The notes under the pieces: model-generated
Databases searched by the model: none
Told to the model about the DNA's origin: nothing
The model's input: the letters and a program-made list of their open reading frames with translations, nothing else
Translations under genes and position numbers: made by a program
Part shown: piece after piece, positions 1 to 8,009 of the stretch
Layout: every line of letters begins with the position of its first letter
Numbering within the stretch: the stretch's first letter is position 1
Source: Arthrobacter zhaoxinii
Lineage (GTDB): Bacteria > Actinomycetota > Actinomycetes > Actinomycetales > Micrococcaceae
Reading direction: 5' to 3'
Assembly: GCF_025244925.1 (NCBI RefSeq)
Contig: NZ_CP104275.1
Coordinates: 558,001 to 622,000 of the forward strand
Length of the DNA stretch: 64,000 nt

Positions 1-740
1 ATGCCGCGGCCGGGATCGCCGTCCCACCCGCGCACGGTGGCGAAGCCGCCGCCGTCGCGAACGGCACCCGCCGCCAGCTCGTTCATCACGGCTGCGTCCG
101 CCACGGCGTCCACCCCGTCGGGGAAAAGCTCCCGGATCCGCTCGGCCACGTCGTCGCCGCGTTCCACCACATGGTCTGCGCCCAGTGCCGCCACAAGATC
201 GGCGTCCTGTTCGGCGGCATCGGCGACGACGGTCAGCCCGGCCTCCTTGGCCAACTGGATCAGGTAGTTGCCGAGCGTTCCGGCGGCACCGGTAATGGCC
301 AGCACGGAGCCTTCGGCAAGGTCCAGCTTCTCCAGGGTCTGCACTGCGGTGAGGCCGTTCATCGGCAGGGTGGCGGAGGCCTCCAATCCGATGCCGGCCG
401 GGATGCGGGCAATGGAGTCCGACGGCGCCACCAGGTACTCGGCGTAGGCGCCCCGGCGTGCGGCCCGGGGCAGGGCCAGCGCCATGACTTCGTCACCGAT
501 CCGCCAGCCGGCGTCGTCGCCCACCTCGTCCACTACTCCGGCAGCGTCCATGCCCGGAATATAGGGCGGTTCCTGTCCTCCCATGTCCTGGGCACCGGAC
601 CGCAGCACGGTGTCGGTGGGGCTGACGGCTGCAGCCCGTACCCGGATGCGCACCTCGCCGGGGCCGGCGTGGGGTTCGGGTACGTCGAGGACCTCCAGGG
701 CCTCGGGGCCGCCGAAGGCACGGATGCCAACAATCTTCAC
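1..740 (-). CDS. NADPH:quinone oxidoreductase, zinc-independent MDR family (3' end outside window)
   Basis: Reads from a GTG at 740 with an AGAGGAG ribosome site just upstream and runs off the window at position 1, so about 246 residues are visible of a family that is usually 310-330. The N-terminal GroES-like half (start KIVGIRAFGGPEALEVL) and the nucleotide-binding motif AITGAAGTLGNYLIQLAK are typical of quinone oxidoreductase / zeta-crystallin-like MDR proteins, which transfer hydride from NADPH to quinones or enones. No structural-zinc Cys cluster is visible. It starts 12 bp after the stop of the PRISE-like SDR, so the two are probably one operon of NAD(P)H redox enzymes. The substrate cannot be told from sequence. 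Confidence 0.85.
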   Translation of the reverse strand, partial: MKIVGIRAFGGPEALEVLDVPEPHAGPGEVRIRVRAAAVSPTDTVLRSGAQDMGGQEPPYIPGMDAAGVVDEVGDDAGWRIGDEVMALALPRAARRGAYAEYLVAPSDSIARIPAGIGLEASATLPMNGLTAVQTLEKLDLAEGSVLAITGAAGTLGNYLIQLAKEAGLTVVADAAEQDADLVAALGADHVVERGDDVAERIRELFPDGVDAVADAAVMNELAAGAVRDGGGFATVRGWDGDPGRG

Positions 741-752
741 TTGGAACTCCTC

Positions 753-1928
753 TTACTGATGCAGCGGGGCCGTGGGCCCCGGAATGATGCGCTGTTGTGC
801 CAGCCGGTCAAAGAGCTCCAGGAACCGGTCTTCCGAGTCCAGGCAGTCGGTAAAGCCGGCCTGCCGTGCCTTGATGGTGGAGGAGACGTTGTCGAACTCC
901 GAGCGGAAAATGAAGTCGGCGAATTCCCAGCGGACCAGGTCCTCATAGGGAATCTGTTCGAGGCCGTACCGTTCGGTCATCTGCTCCCAGAGGGCACGGT
1001 ACTGCGGCATCGCGTCCGTGAGGGGCACCGGCTGCGGTTCCGCGTACTCCATGCCGAAGTACTTGGCGAAGGCCGGCCAGAGCTGCCGCCAGCGGAACTG
1101 GTCCCCGTTGGTGATGTTGAAGATTTCCCCTGCGGCGGCGGGCTCCGAACCCGCCCATACGGCTGCGCGGGCCAGCAGCTCGGCGTCGGTGACCTGGTAC
1201 AGGGCATCGTAGGCAGCCACGGTGCCGGGGAAGCGCAGCGGCTGGCCCAGTTCCTTGCTGATGCTGGCGTAGACCGCAATGGCCATGAGCAGGTTCATCG
1301 GGTTGCCGGTGGCGTAGCCGATCACGCCCTCGGGACGCAGCACGCTCAGGGTGAAGCCGCGCTCTGCGGCCACCTCGCGCAGCAGGTCCTCCTGGTCGTA
1401 GTAGAAGTTCGGCTGGATCAGCCGCGGATCCCGTTCCTTGGCCGGGGCGTTGAAGTAGCCCAGATGTGCGCCGTAGGCCTTTCCGCCCTGATAGAGCGTG
1501 ACGTGGCGCAGCGGTGCACCGGCGGCGTGCAGGCCGTCCAAGGTGTTGCGCAGGAGAGCGGTGTTGACCTCGGACAGTTCGGCCGACGTCGGGCGCTCAA
1601 TGTAGGCACCGAAGACCAGATGGGTGGTGTCCGACGCCGCGGGCAGGCCTTCGCGGGCCTTTCCGGCATCCAGCAGGTCCACCGACAGGTGTTCCCAGCC
1701 GGCGCCGGGCACGGGACGGCGGCTGGCGCCGCGGACCTTCCAGCCGCGGCGGGCATACTCGTCCGCGGCGTGCCGGCCGATGACACCGCCGGCACCGGCC
1801 ACAAGCACGGTGCCGGTGTCCTGCGCCTGGGCCTGTGCTGCGGTGCGGGCCTGGTCCTGTTCGATGATGCCGGGCGTCGGGTCGGCGCCGGCATGTGATT
1901 CAGCGGCTGATTCCGGGATGTTGTCCAT
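753..1928 (-). CDS. PRISE-like SDR (progesterone 5-beta-reductase / iridoid synthase family) oxidoreductase
   Basis: About 391 residues from the ATG at 1928, chosen because AGGAGA lies just upstream; an in-frame start at 1961 has no such site. After a 35-residue Ala/Gln-rich lead the Rossmann motif VLVAGAGGVIGR appears. The family's unusual active site is visible as a Lys in LYQGGKAYG and a Tyr in NFYYDQED instead of the usual YxxxK. Plant members reduce activated C=C bonds of enones with NADPH; bacterial members are mostly annotated as NAD-dependent epimerases. Together with the downstream quinone oxidoreductase it suggests reductive handling of enones or quinones. The specific substrate is unknown. 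Confidence 0.82.
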   Translation of the reverse strand: MDNIPESAAESHAGADPTPGIIEQDQARTAAQAQAQDTGTVLVAGAGGVIGRHAADEYARRGWKVRGASRRPVPGAGWEHLSVDLLDAGKAREGLPAASDTTHLVFGAYIERPTSAELSEVNTALLRNTLDGLHAAGAPLRHVTLYQGGKAYGAHLGYFNAPAKERDPRLIQPNFYYDQEDLLREVAAERGFTLSVLRPEGVIGYATGNPMNLLMAIAVYASISKELGQPLRFPGTVAAYDALYQVTDAELLARAAVWAGSEPAAAGEIFNITNGDQFRWRQLWPAFAKYFGMEYAEPQPVPLTDAMPQYRALWEQMTERYGLEQIPYEDLVRWEFADFIFRSEFDNVSSTIKARQAGFTDCLDSEDRFLELFDRLAQQRIIPGPTAPLHQ

Positions 1929-2075
1929 GGTTCTCCTGGTGATTCCGTAATACCTGGTCAACGGCCAGTACCACGACGATATCGATCATCAGGGTGCTTA
2001 TGAAAATCCGGAAGGGTGGCTGCAGTACCAACACGACGGCAATGCTCCGCCCGCTGCCGAACGTAGGCTTGAAAG

Positions 2076-3158
2076 GTGAACATTCTTACGCTTCCGGACC
2101 GCACCTGGGCCGAGACCGCCATCCGCCGCATCGAAGCCGAGGGGGCACGTTCGGCGGACACGCACCTGTTCCAGGTTCCGGTCCCCGCCAGCTGGTCGGT
2201 ACAGATCTACCTCAAGGACGAGTCCACCCACCGCACCGGCAGTCTCAAGCACCGCCTGGCCCGTTCCCTGTTCCTCTTCGGCCTGGTGAACGGCTGGATC
2301 ACGGAGGGCACCACGATCGTGGAGGCGTCCAGCGGTTCGACCGCTGTCTCCGAAGCCTATTTCGCCCAGCTGCTGGGGCTGCCGTTCGTGGCAGTGATGC
2401 CGCAGACCACCAGCGCGGAGAAGATCCGGCTGATTGAGCACTACGGCGGGCGCTGCCACTTTGTCCAGGATCCGTCAGAGGTCTATGCCGCTGCGGAGGC
2501 CGTCGCGGCGAGCACCGGCGGCCACTACATGGACCAGTTCACCTACGCCGAACGCGCCACCGACTGGCGGGGCAACAACAACATTGCCGAGTCGATCTTT
2601 TCGCAGATGGCGAGGGAAGACCATCCGCTGCCGGACTGGATTGTCGTGGGCGCCGGCACCGGCGGCACCAGCGCCACGATCGGCCGCTACATCCGGTACC
2701 ACCGGTACCCCACGCGACTGGCGGTGGTGGATCCGGAGAATTCCGCGTTCTTCCCCGCCTGGCAGAAGCCGGGGGAGCCCGCCGTGGGGCGGCCCTCCCG
2801 GATCGAAGGCATCGGCAGGCCTCGACGGGAACCCAGCTTCGTTCCGGCTGTCATTGACCACATGATCCAGGTCCCCGATGCTGCGTCGGTGGCAGCCTCA
2901 CGGCATCTGCGCCGGCTGACCGGCCTGCATGCAGGACCCTCCACCGGGACCAACCTCTGGGGCGTGTGGCAGCTGGCGGCGGCCATGGAAGCGGAAGGCC
3001 GTGCCGGGAGCATCGTGTCGCTGGTGTGCGATTCGGGGGACCGGTACACCGCCTCCTACGGCGACGACGCGTGGCTGGCATCGCGCGGCCTGGATCCAGC
3101 GCCGGCCACGGCCGTGCTGGAGGAACTGTTCCGGACCGGACGGTGGCCGGCGGGCTGA
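2076..3158 (+). CDS. cds1: PLP-dependent L-cysteine desulfhydrase, Cds1-like (cysteine synthase fold)
   Basis: 360 residues, fold type II PLP enzyme. The PLP lysine is K58 in TGSLKHRLA, followed by the substrate loop [13 protein letters not shown] and the phosphate-binding loop [14 protein letters not shown]. The protein resembles the mycobacterial Cds1 family (Rv3684) along its length, including the [19 protein letters not shown] and STGTNLWG segments, rather than CysK or CysM. Cds1 degrades L-cysteine to H2S, pyruvate and ammonia. The start is the GTG at 2076; its purine-rich GAAAGG overlaps the codon, while a TAGGCT at 2064-2069 could be a -10 element, so the mRNA may be leaderless. Divergent from the SDR gene. 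Confidence 0.85.
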   Translation: MNILTLPDRTWAETAIRRIEAEGARSADTHLFQVPVPASWSVQIYLKDESTHRTGSLKHRLARSLFLFGLVNGWITEGTTIVEASSGSTAVSEAYFAQLLGLPFVAVMPQTTSAEKIRLIEHYGGRCHFVQDPSEVYAAAEAVAASTGGHYMDQFTYAERATDWRGNNNIAESIFSQMAREDHPLPDWIVVGAGTGGTSATIGRYIRYHRYPTRLAVVDPENSAFFPAWQKPGEPAVGRPSRIEGIGRPRREPSFVPAVIDHMIQVPDAASVAASRHLRRLTGLHAGPSTGTNLWGVWQLAAAMEAEGRAGSIVSLVCDSGDRYTASYGDDAWLASRGLDPAPATAVLEELFRTGRWPAG

Positions 3159-3232
3159 TCCTTCCCGCAGGACCGGCCCGGGGCAGCACCCGCAGGCAGA
3201 GGGTGCAGGAACCCCATTGATCGTTACCCAAA

Positions 3233-3244
3233 ATTGTTGACAAT
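3233..3244 (+). promoter_or_regulatory. Putative GntR operator ATTGTTGACAAT upstream of the ABC importer
   Basis: Inverted repeat ATTGT-nn-ACAAT, 152 bp before the first permease and 60 bp before the small ORF at 3304. A TTGACA inside it could serve as the -35 hexamer, so a bound repressor would block polymerase. The 16 bp ATTGTTGACAATCATG recur exactly in the same orientation in front of the dehydrogenase at 7848. FCD-type GntR regulators often bind such TTGT/ACAA repeats, and one is encoded at 8010. Confidence 0.65.
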
Positions 3245-3303
3245 CATGTTTACCAAAAATACCGTGTGTGTGACTTAGCTAAGTTTCATCACGGAACCGG
3301 GGA

Positions 3304-3396
3304 ATGACAATGAAGCCACTTCTTAGGGTGCTGGCCGCCTCCGCTGCTGACGGTTTGATCGGTGAAGAGCCGAAACCGGATGAGCTGCTGCCGTAA
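3304..3396 (+). CDS. 30-residue ORF in the position of the ABC substrate-binding protein; possible remnant
   Basis: ATG at 3304 (or 3310) to TAA at 3394-3396, whose last base starts the permease ATG. It begins like a secretion signal (MTMKPLLRVLAASAA) and ends DGLIGEEPKPDELLP, which looks like the C-terminus of a NrtA/SsuA/TauA-type binding protein. TauABC-like operons normally encode a binding protein of about 330 residues just before or near the permease. This could be what remains after a roughly 900 bp in-frame deletion, or a small leader ORF that couples translation to the permease. Not testable from one sequence. Confidence 0.4.
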   Translation: MTMKPLLRVLAASAADGLIGEEPKPDELLP

Positions 3397-4235
3397 TGAG
3401 TACTGAAGTGCTGAAACCCGGCCGGGCTGCGCAGCCACGTGCAGCCCGCACGGGCGCGCGCCGCCCGGTGCCGAAGTGGGTGCTGGGCCTGGCCGGGGTC
3501 ATCGGCTTCCTGTTGATCTGGGAACTGGTTCCGGCAGTGGGCCTGGTCGAGCCCCGCTTCCTGCCCCCCGCCTCGGAGGTGATCATGGCCCTCATCCGGG
3601 ACTTCGGACTGACTGCCTTCTGGGTGGCGGTGGGCCACACCCTCATGGCTTGGGGCATCGGCCTCGCGGCCGCCGTCGTCGCCGCCGGCATCCTGGGTCT
3701 GGTGATTGGCATGAGCCCGTTCCTTCGCCGCTTTACCAACTCCACCATCGAGTTCCTGCGCCCGGTTCCCTCCGTGGCGCTGATCCCGGTGGCGGTGCTG
3801 CTGTTCGGCACCAAAATCGAATCGTCCTTGATGCTGATCATTTATGCGTGCTTCTGGCAGGTGCTGATCCAGGTGCTCTACGGGGTGGCCGACGTCGACA
3901 ACGTGGCTACGCAGACCGCTCAGTCCTACGGGTTCTCCAAACTGCAGCGCATCCGGCACGTGGTCTTTCCCACCGTGCTGCCGTACCTGATGACGGGCAT
4001 CCGCCTGGCGGCCTCCGTGGCGCTGATCCTGGCCATCACCGCTGAACTGATTATCGGCTCGCCCGGGCTGGGGGACGAGATTGCCATGGCCCAGTCCGGC
4101 GGTGCCGTCTCCGGCATGTATGCACTGGTGCTGGCCACCGGACTGCTGGGGGTGGCGATCAATATCGTGATGCGCCAGGCCGAGCAGCGCCTGTTGTCCT
4201 GGCATCCGTCCGTCCGCGGAGAGGTAGTGCTGTGA
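3396..4235 (+). CDS. ABC transporter permease, SsuC/TauC/NrtB family
   Basis: 279 residues with about six membrane spans starting near residue 30 and a BPD_transp_1 domain with an EAA-type loop (SYGFSKLQRIRHVVFPTVLPYL near residues 175-200). Such permeases import small organic anions such as sulfonates, nitrate or aromatic carboxylates. It overlaps the preceding small ORF by one base and the next permease by four, so the importer genes are translationally coupled. The operator at 3233 and the neighbouring ring-cleavage genes suggest that the ligand is an aromatic acid; this is inference. Confidence 0.88.
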   Translation: MSTEVLKPGRAAQPRAARTGARRPVPKWVLGLAGVIGFLLIWELVPAVGLVEPRFLPPASEVIMALIRDFGLTAFWVAVGHTLMAWGIGLAAAVVAAGILGLVIGMSPFLRRFTNSTIEFLRPVPSVALIPVAVLLFGTKIESSLMLIIYACFWQVLIQVLYGVADVDNVATQTAQSYGFSKLQRIRHVVFPTVLPYLMTGIRLAASVALILAITAELIIGSPGLGDEIAMAQSGGAVSGMYALVLATGLLGVAINIVMRQAEQRLLSWHPSVRGEVVL

Positions 4236-5005
4236 AGACACTCAAGAGTGTTGGCTACGTAGTTGCGCTGCCCCTGCTGCTGGTGCTCCTGTGGTGGGCA
4301 TCCACCCGCGGTGAACCGAACTTCTTCGTGCCCACCCCGTCCGCCCTGATGGAGGTCTTCGGTCCCACCTGGTTCGAGGGACGGATCACCGCCGACGTCC
4401 TGCCGTCGGTGGGCCGGCTGCTCGCCGGGCTGGCCATCGCGATTAGCCTCGGCATCGTCGTCGGACTGCTGGTGGGCCTGAACCGGACGCTGCGGGCGCT
4501 GACCGAACCCGTCTTCGAGTTCTTCCGTGCCCTGCCGCCCCCGGTGCTGGTGCCGGTGCTGCTCCTGCTGGTGGGGATTAATGACGGCATGAAGGTTGCC
4601 GTGATTGTGGTCGGCTGCATCTGGCCGGTGCTGCTGAACACCATCGAAGGAGTGCGCTCCATCGATCCGGTGCAGAACGAAACAACCCGGTCCTACGGCA
4701 TCTCCGGGCTGAATCGGATCCGTTACCAGGTGCTGCCGTCTGCCGCACCGGTGATCATGGCCGGCATCCGCCAGTCGCTGTCCATCGGCCTGATCCTCAT
4801 GGTCATTTCGGAGATGTTCGGTTCCTCCTCGGGGCTGGGCTTCACTATCGTGCAGTTCCAGCGGTCCTTCGCCATTCCGGAAATGTGGTCCGGCATCCTG
4901 GTGCTCGGCCTGATCGGCCTGGCCCTGTCCATGATCTTCCAATGGTGCGAACGGCGCGTGCTGCGCTGGTACCACGGCCTTAAAGAGGTAGAAAATGCAG
5001 CCTGA
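4232..5005 (+). CDS. ABC transporter permease, SsuC/TauC/NrtB family (second subunit)
   Basis: 257 residues, multi-spanning, with the same architecture as the preceding permease and the EAA-like loop SYGISGLNRIRYQVLPSAAP. Two different permeases with one ATPase imply a heterodimeric channel. The start overlaps the upstream stop (ATGA at 4232-4235), and the end overlaps the ATPase start by 11 nt. No binding protein lies after it either: the ATPase follows directly and then a terminator. Confidence 0.87.
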   Translation: MKTLKSVGYVVALPLLLVLLWWASTRGEPNFFVPTPSALMEVFGPTWFEGRITADVLPSVGRLLAGLAIAISLGIVVGLLVGLNRTLRALTEPVFEFFRALPPPVLVPVLLLLVGINDGMKVAVIVVGCIWPVLLNTIEGVRSIDPVQNETTRSYGISGLNRIRYQVLPSAAPVIMAGIRQSLSIGLILMVISEMFGSSSGLGFTIVQFQRSFAIPEMWSGILVLGLIGLALSMIFQWCERRVLRWYHGLKEVENAA

Positions 5006-5873
5006 CGCCATCTCCGCCAAAACAACTCCCGCACCGCAGGGCCCTGTACCCTCCGGGCGTACCCTGCCCGAGGGGGAAGCGCTTCTCTCGGTCCGCGGGC
5101 TGAAAAAGGTCTACTCCACCGACGGCGGTCCCATCGAAGCGGTCCGCAACCTCACCTTCGATCTGGGCCACGGCGAACTGGCCTGCCTGGTCGGTCCCTC
5201 CGGCTCCGGCAAGACCACCCTGCTCAAGTGCATTGCGGGGCTGCTCGGAGCCACCGAGGGGGAGGTGCTGCTCGACGGGAAAAAGGTGACCGCACCACCC
5301 AAGAAGATGGCGGTGGTGTTCCAGGAATACGGCCGCTCCCTGTTCCCCTGGCTGCGGGTCGAGGACAACGTGGAGCTGCCCCTGAAGAATGCCGGCGTGC
5401 CCAAGGCGGAACGCCGGCAGCGGGTTGCCGACGCCCTGGAAGCGGTGGGACTGGCGGACGTGCCCAAGTCCTACCCCTGGCAGCTGTCCGGAGGCATGCA
5501 GCAGCGGGTCGCCATTGCCCGCGCGGTGGCGTACCAGCCGGAGGTGCTGCTGATGGATGAGCCGTTTGCCGCCGTGGACGCCCAGACCCGCGCGGACCTG
5601 GAGGACCTCACCCGCCGGCTATGGAAGGACCTGGGGATGACCATCCTGTTCGTCACGCACGACATCGACGAATCCGTCTACCTCGGCGAACGCGTCATCA
5701 TCCTGTCGTCCTCGCCCACCGTTGTGCAGGAGGACATCCGCATCGATCTCCCGGCGGACCGCGACCAGCTGGAGACCCGGGGAATGCCGCGCTTCACCGA
5801 GCTGCGCCACCATGTCTACGAGCAGATCCAGCTGGCGAAGAAGGGCCACCGGCCGGACGCGGCGCTCGCCTAG
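4995..5873 (+). CDS. ABC transporter ATP-binding protein, SsuB/TauB/NrtD type
   Basis: 292 residues. A roughly 30-residue polar N-terminal lead precedes the ATPase domain. Walker A is GPSGSGKTT, the signature is LSGGMQQR, Walker B is LLMDEPFAAVD, and the switch His is in FVTHDIDES. It powers the two permeases upstream. It ends the operon; a perfect hairpin terminator follows at 5904-5942, between it and the convergent dioxygenase. Confidence 0.9.
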   Translation: MQPDAISAKTTPAPQGPVPSGRTLPEGEALLSVRGLKKVYSTDGGPIEAVRNLTFDLGHGELACLVGPSGSGKTTLLKCIAGLLGATEGEVLLDGKKVTAPPKKMAVVFQEYGRSLFPWLRVEDNVELPLKNAGVPKAERRQRVADALEAVGLADVPKSYPWQLSGGMQQRVAIARAVAYQPEVLLMDEPFAAVDAQTRADLEDLTRRLWKDLGMTILFVTHDIDESVYLGERVIILSSSPTVVQEDIRIDLPADRDQLETRGMPRFTELRHHVYEQIQLAKKGHRPDAALA

Positions 5874-5903
5874 TTCCTGCCCGCTCGACTCCTGCCTAAT
5901 CGA

Positions 5904-5942
5904 CGACGGCGGCCCCTCCTGCATAAGGAGGGGCCGCCGTCG
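5904..5942. terminator. Bidirectional hairpin between the importer and the dioxygenase
   Basis: 17-bp perfect stem (CGACGGCGGCCCCTCCT, positions 5904-5920, with its complement at 5926-5942) and a GCATA loop. It lies between convergent genes. There is no long T-run, as is common for actinobacterial terminators. Confidence 0.8.
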
Positions 5943-5970
5943 AACGTACCCGGTAGGTTGTCCTGCCCGG

Positions 5971-6933
5971 CTAGCCGGCGGGAAGCTCCACCGGGGGAGT
6001 GCCGTGGGTATGGAAGGTGCTGATGGTCTTCATGCCCCAGGCCTGGCCCTTGGCACGCTCGGCTTCGGACCATTCGATGGTTTTCCAGTCCGGAGCCAGG
6101 ATCAGGCGGGCACCGGCGTTGCAGAATTCGATCCGGTTGCCGCCGGGCTCGTACACGTACAGGAAGAAGGTCTGCTGGATGGCGTGCTTGTGCGGCCCGG
6201 TTTCGATGTGGATGCCGTTTTCCAGGAAGATGTCCGCTGCTTTGAGGATGTCTTCGCGGGTGTCGGTGGCGAACGCGACATGGTGCAGCCGGCCGCTGCT
6301 GCCGGTCCAGTCACCGCTGTACACCAGGTCATAGGACTTGTTGGAGAAGGTAAACCACTGGCCGGACAGTGTGCCGTTGTCCAGCCGGATCTGCTCAGTG
6401 GGTTTGCCGCCCAGCACTTCCTCGACGAATCGGCCGTTCTCGGCGACGTCGGCGCCCAGGAAGTTCACGTGGTCCAGCCGGCGGGCATTCACCCCGCGGC
6501 CCGGGAAGCGGTCCGCTTGGTTCTTCAGGGCCGGCCGCGATTCCTCGGTGGGGACGTGCCATTCGCTGTCAAAGTAGATGTCCATCGGATGCCCGTCCGG
6601 GTCCGTGAAGGCGTAGGTCTTGCCCATGCCCGGGCCGCCGTCGTGCCAGCCGACGCCGCGCCCTGCTGCCTCGAGGGCTGCGACGCGGCGCTGCAGCGCT
6701 TCCTCGCTGGCGGCGCGCAGGCCCAGGCGTCCGACGCCGGAGGTCTCGTGGGCGGTCAGCTTGATGGTGTGGTGTTCGTAGTCGTCCCAGGCGTGCAGGT
6801 AGGCGGAATCGCCGTCCCGCGCGACTTCGCGCATTGCCAGCAGCTCGGTGAAGAACCAGAGGCTCTTGTCGAAATCCGGGGTATAGAGTTCCACGAAGCC
6901 CAAGTGGGCCACGTCGCGAAAAGCACTAGCCAT
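5971..6933 (-). CDS. Extradiol ring-cleavage dioxygenase, type I (VOC fold, catechol 2,3-dioxygenase-like)
   Basis: 320 residues in two VOC halves. By-eye comparison with XylE places the Fe(II) ligands at H155 (RRLDHVNF), H218 (GRLHHVAF) and E269, and the catalytic residues at H250 (GPHKH) and Y259 within LYVYEPGGNRIE, the family signature. The second-sphere acid-base His (H199 in XylE) aligns with Y201 (NKSYDLVY). The enzyme should cleave a catechol-type ring next to the diol. The start is the ATG at 6933 with AAAGGA upstream. A near-perfect operator lies at 7033-7044. Neighbours encode the oxalomesaconate branch, so the substrate may be a hydroxylated benzoate; the family alone does not give it. 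Confidence 0.85.
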   Translation of the reverse strand: MASAFRDVAHLGFVELYTPDFDKSLWFFTELLAMREVARDGDSAYLHAWDDYEHHTIKLTAHETSGVGRLGLRAASEEALQRRVAALEAAGRGVGWHDGGPGMGKTYAFTDPDGHPMDIYFDSEWHVPTEESRPALKNQADRFPGRGVNARRLDHVNFLGADVAENGRFVEEVLGGKPTEQIRLDNGTLSGQWFTFSNKSYDLVYSGDWTGSSGRLHHVAFATDTREDILKAADIFLENGIHIETGPHKHAIQQTFFLYVYEPGGNRIEFCNAGARLILAPDWKTIEWSEAERAKGQAWGMKTISTFHTHGTPPVELPAG

Positions 6934-7032
6934 AGCGGTGTCCTTTGCAGTCTGCTCGGTCGGCACGGGCTTCGTTGCCTGCCTGCCTGCCGGTCCTGAA
7001 GCGGTGCTGAGAGTCAACCAGCGGCTTCCGGA

Positions 7033-7044
7033 AGTGTCAACAAT
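7033..7044 (-). promoter_or_regulatory. Putative GntR operator upstream of the dioxygenase
   Basis: On the minus strand it reads ATTGTTGACACT, matching 11 of 12 bases of the copies at 3233 and 7889, and includes TTGACA as a possible -35. It is about 100 bp upstream of the dioxygenase start. Confidence 0.6.
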
Positions 7045-7074
7045 TTCGCAGACAATGCCGTGTTCACCCGGTGC

Positions 7075-7848
7075 TCATGCGTGCTCGGCGGCCAGAGTGG
7101 ATAGCCAGCGCAGGGTGCCTTCCGTCATCCAAGCCGGGGTGCCGAGTGAGCCGAGGTAGGCAAGGGAGTCCTCCACCTCGTGGGCACGCCGCACCGCGTG
7201 TGTGTGCGAGCCCTGAAGAAGGCGTGCCACCAGGTCCGGACCGCCCGGGCCCAGTTCCCCGGCGATTTCCGCCAGGAGCCACTCCTCGGAGCCCGCCGCC
7301 TGTCCGGCCGCCTGGCATTCCAGTACCAGCCCTGCCAGCCCCTTCATAAACACACTGCGCAGCAGCTTCCGCCCGGCTGCTGCTCCGGCGGCACCGGGGA
7401 CCGTCTCCACCGGTGCGCCGAGACCTGTCATCAGTGCCGCGAATTCGTCCGCCGCAGTCCCGCTGGCGAGCAGCGGGGTCCGACTGCCGGCACGGGGTAC
7501 GGGTGCCATAACCGCCACGTCCACCAGCGGTATGCCGAAGCCTGCGGCGAGGTCGGCCAGTTCGGCTTTGCTCTCCGGGCCGGAGGTGTTGAAATCCGCG
7601 AACACCGCACCGGGCGGAAGCAGCGGGAGCACCTGCTCCGCGACGCTGCGGGCGGCAGCGGCCCCGACCAGGCTGATCGCCAGATCGGTTCCGGCCAGGG
7701 CCTGCGCCAGCGAGTCGAACTGGCGGATGCCCGCGCCGCGTGCGTCGGTGAAGGGGTCGAAGCCGCGCACGTCCGCGCCGGCCGCCGTCAGTCCGAGGGC
7801 ATACAGGCGTCCGGCTTCGCCCAGTCCCAGTACGGTCACCGCAGTCAT
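7075..7848 (-). CDS. NAD(P)-dependent dehydrogenase, 6PGDH/3-HIBADH-like with DUF1932 C-terminal domain
   Basis: 257 residues from the ATG at 7848 (AAAGGAA upstream). The N-terminal Rossmann motif is TVLGLGEAGRLYALGL, followed by the substrate-loop segment DFNTSGPESKAELA. The helical C-terminal half carries the DUF1932 pattern GRKLLRSVFMKGLAGLVLE, including the Lys expected for 6PGDH-like catalysis. Members oxidise beta-hydroxy acids or related compounds, but most are uncharacterised. It has its own operator at 7889-7900 and lies between the dioxygenase and the regulator, so it probably serves the same catabolic route, possibly in place of LigC or in an upstream step. The exact reaction is unknown. 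Confidence 0.78.
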   Translation of the reverse strand: MTAVTVLGLGEAGRLYALGLTAAGADVRGFDPFTDARGAGIRQFDSLAQALAGTDLAISLVGAAAARSVAEQVLPLLPPGAVFADFNTSGPESKAELADLAAGFGIPLVDVAVMAPVPRAGSRTPLLASGTAADEFAALMTGLGAPVETVPGAAGAAAGRKLLRSVFMKGLAGLVLECQAAGQAAGSEEWLLAEIAGELGPGGPDLVARLLQGSHTHAVRRAHEVEDSLAYLGSLGTPAWMTEGTLRWLSTLAAEHA

Positions 7849-7888
7849 GGTTCGTTCCTTTCGTAGCCGTCCGCCGATTATTGCCATG

Positions 7889-7900
7889 ATTGTCAACAAT
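7889..7900 (-). promoter_or_regulatory. Putative GntR operator between the DUF1932 dehydrogenase and gntR
   Basis: Exact ATTGTTGACAAT on the minus strand, 41 bp before the dehydrogenase start and 109 bp before the divergent gntR start. It could control both genes, giving autoregulation of gntR. Confidence 0.65.
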
Positions 7901-8009
7901 TCCAAGCGCGGCAGCGGTGACGGGAACTGAGAGCCTGCGCTGCAGTGATAACTTGACGTGACAGTAAAAATGACGGGGAAACGGACGCCGTTTCGCCAAG
8001 GAGCAACCG

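Noticed and set aside
171..1898. 575-residue plus-strand open frame opposite the quinone oxidoreductase and SDR genes
   Set aside because: The opposite strand encodes two clear enzyme families. The plus-strand translation has no domain and is a GC-rich shadow.
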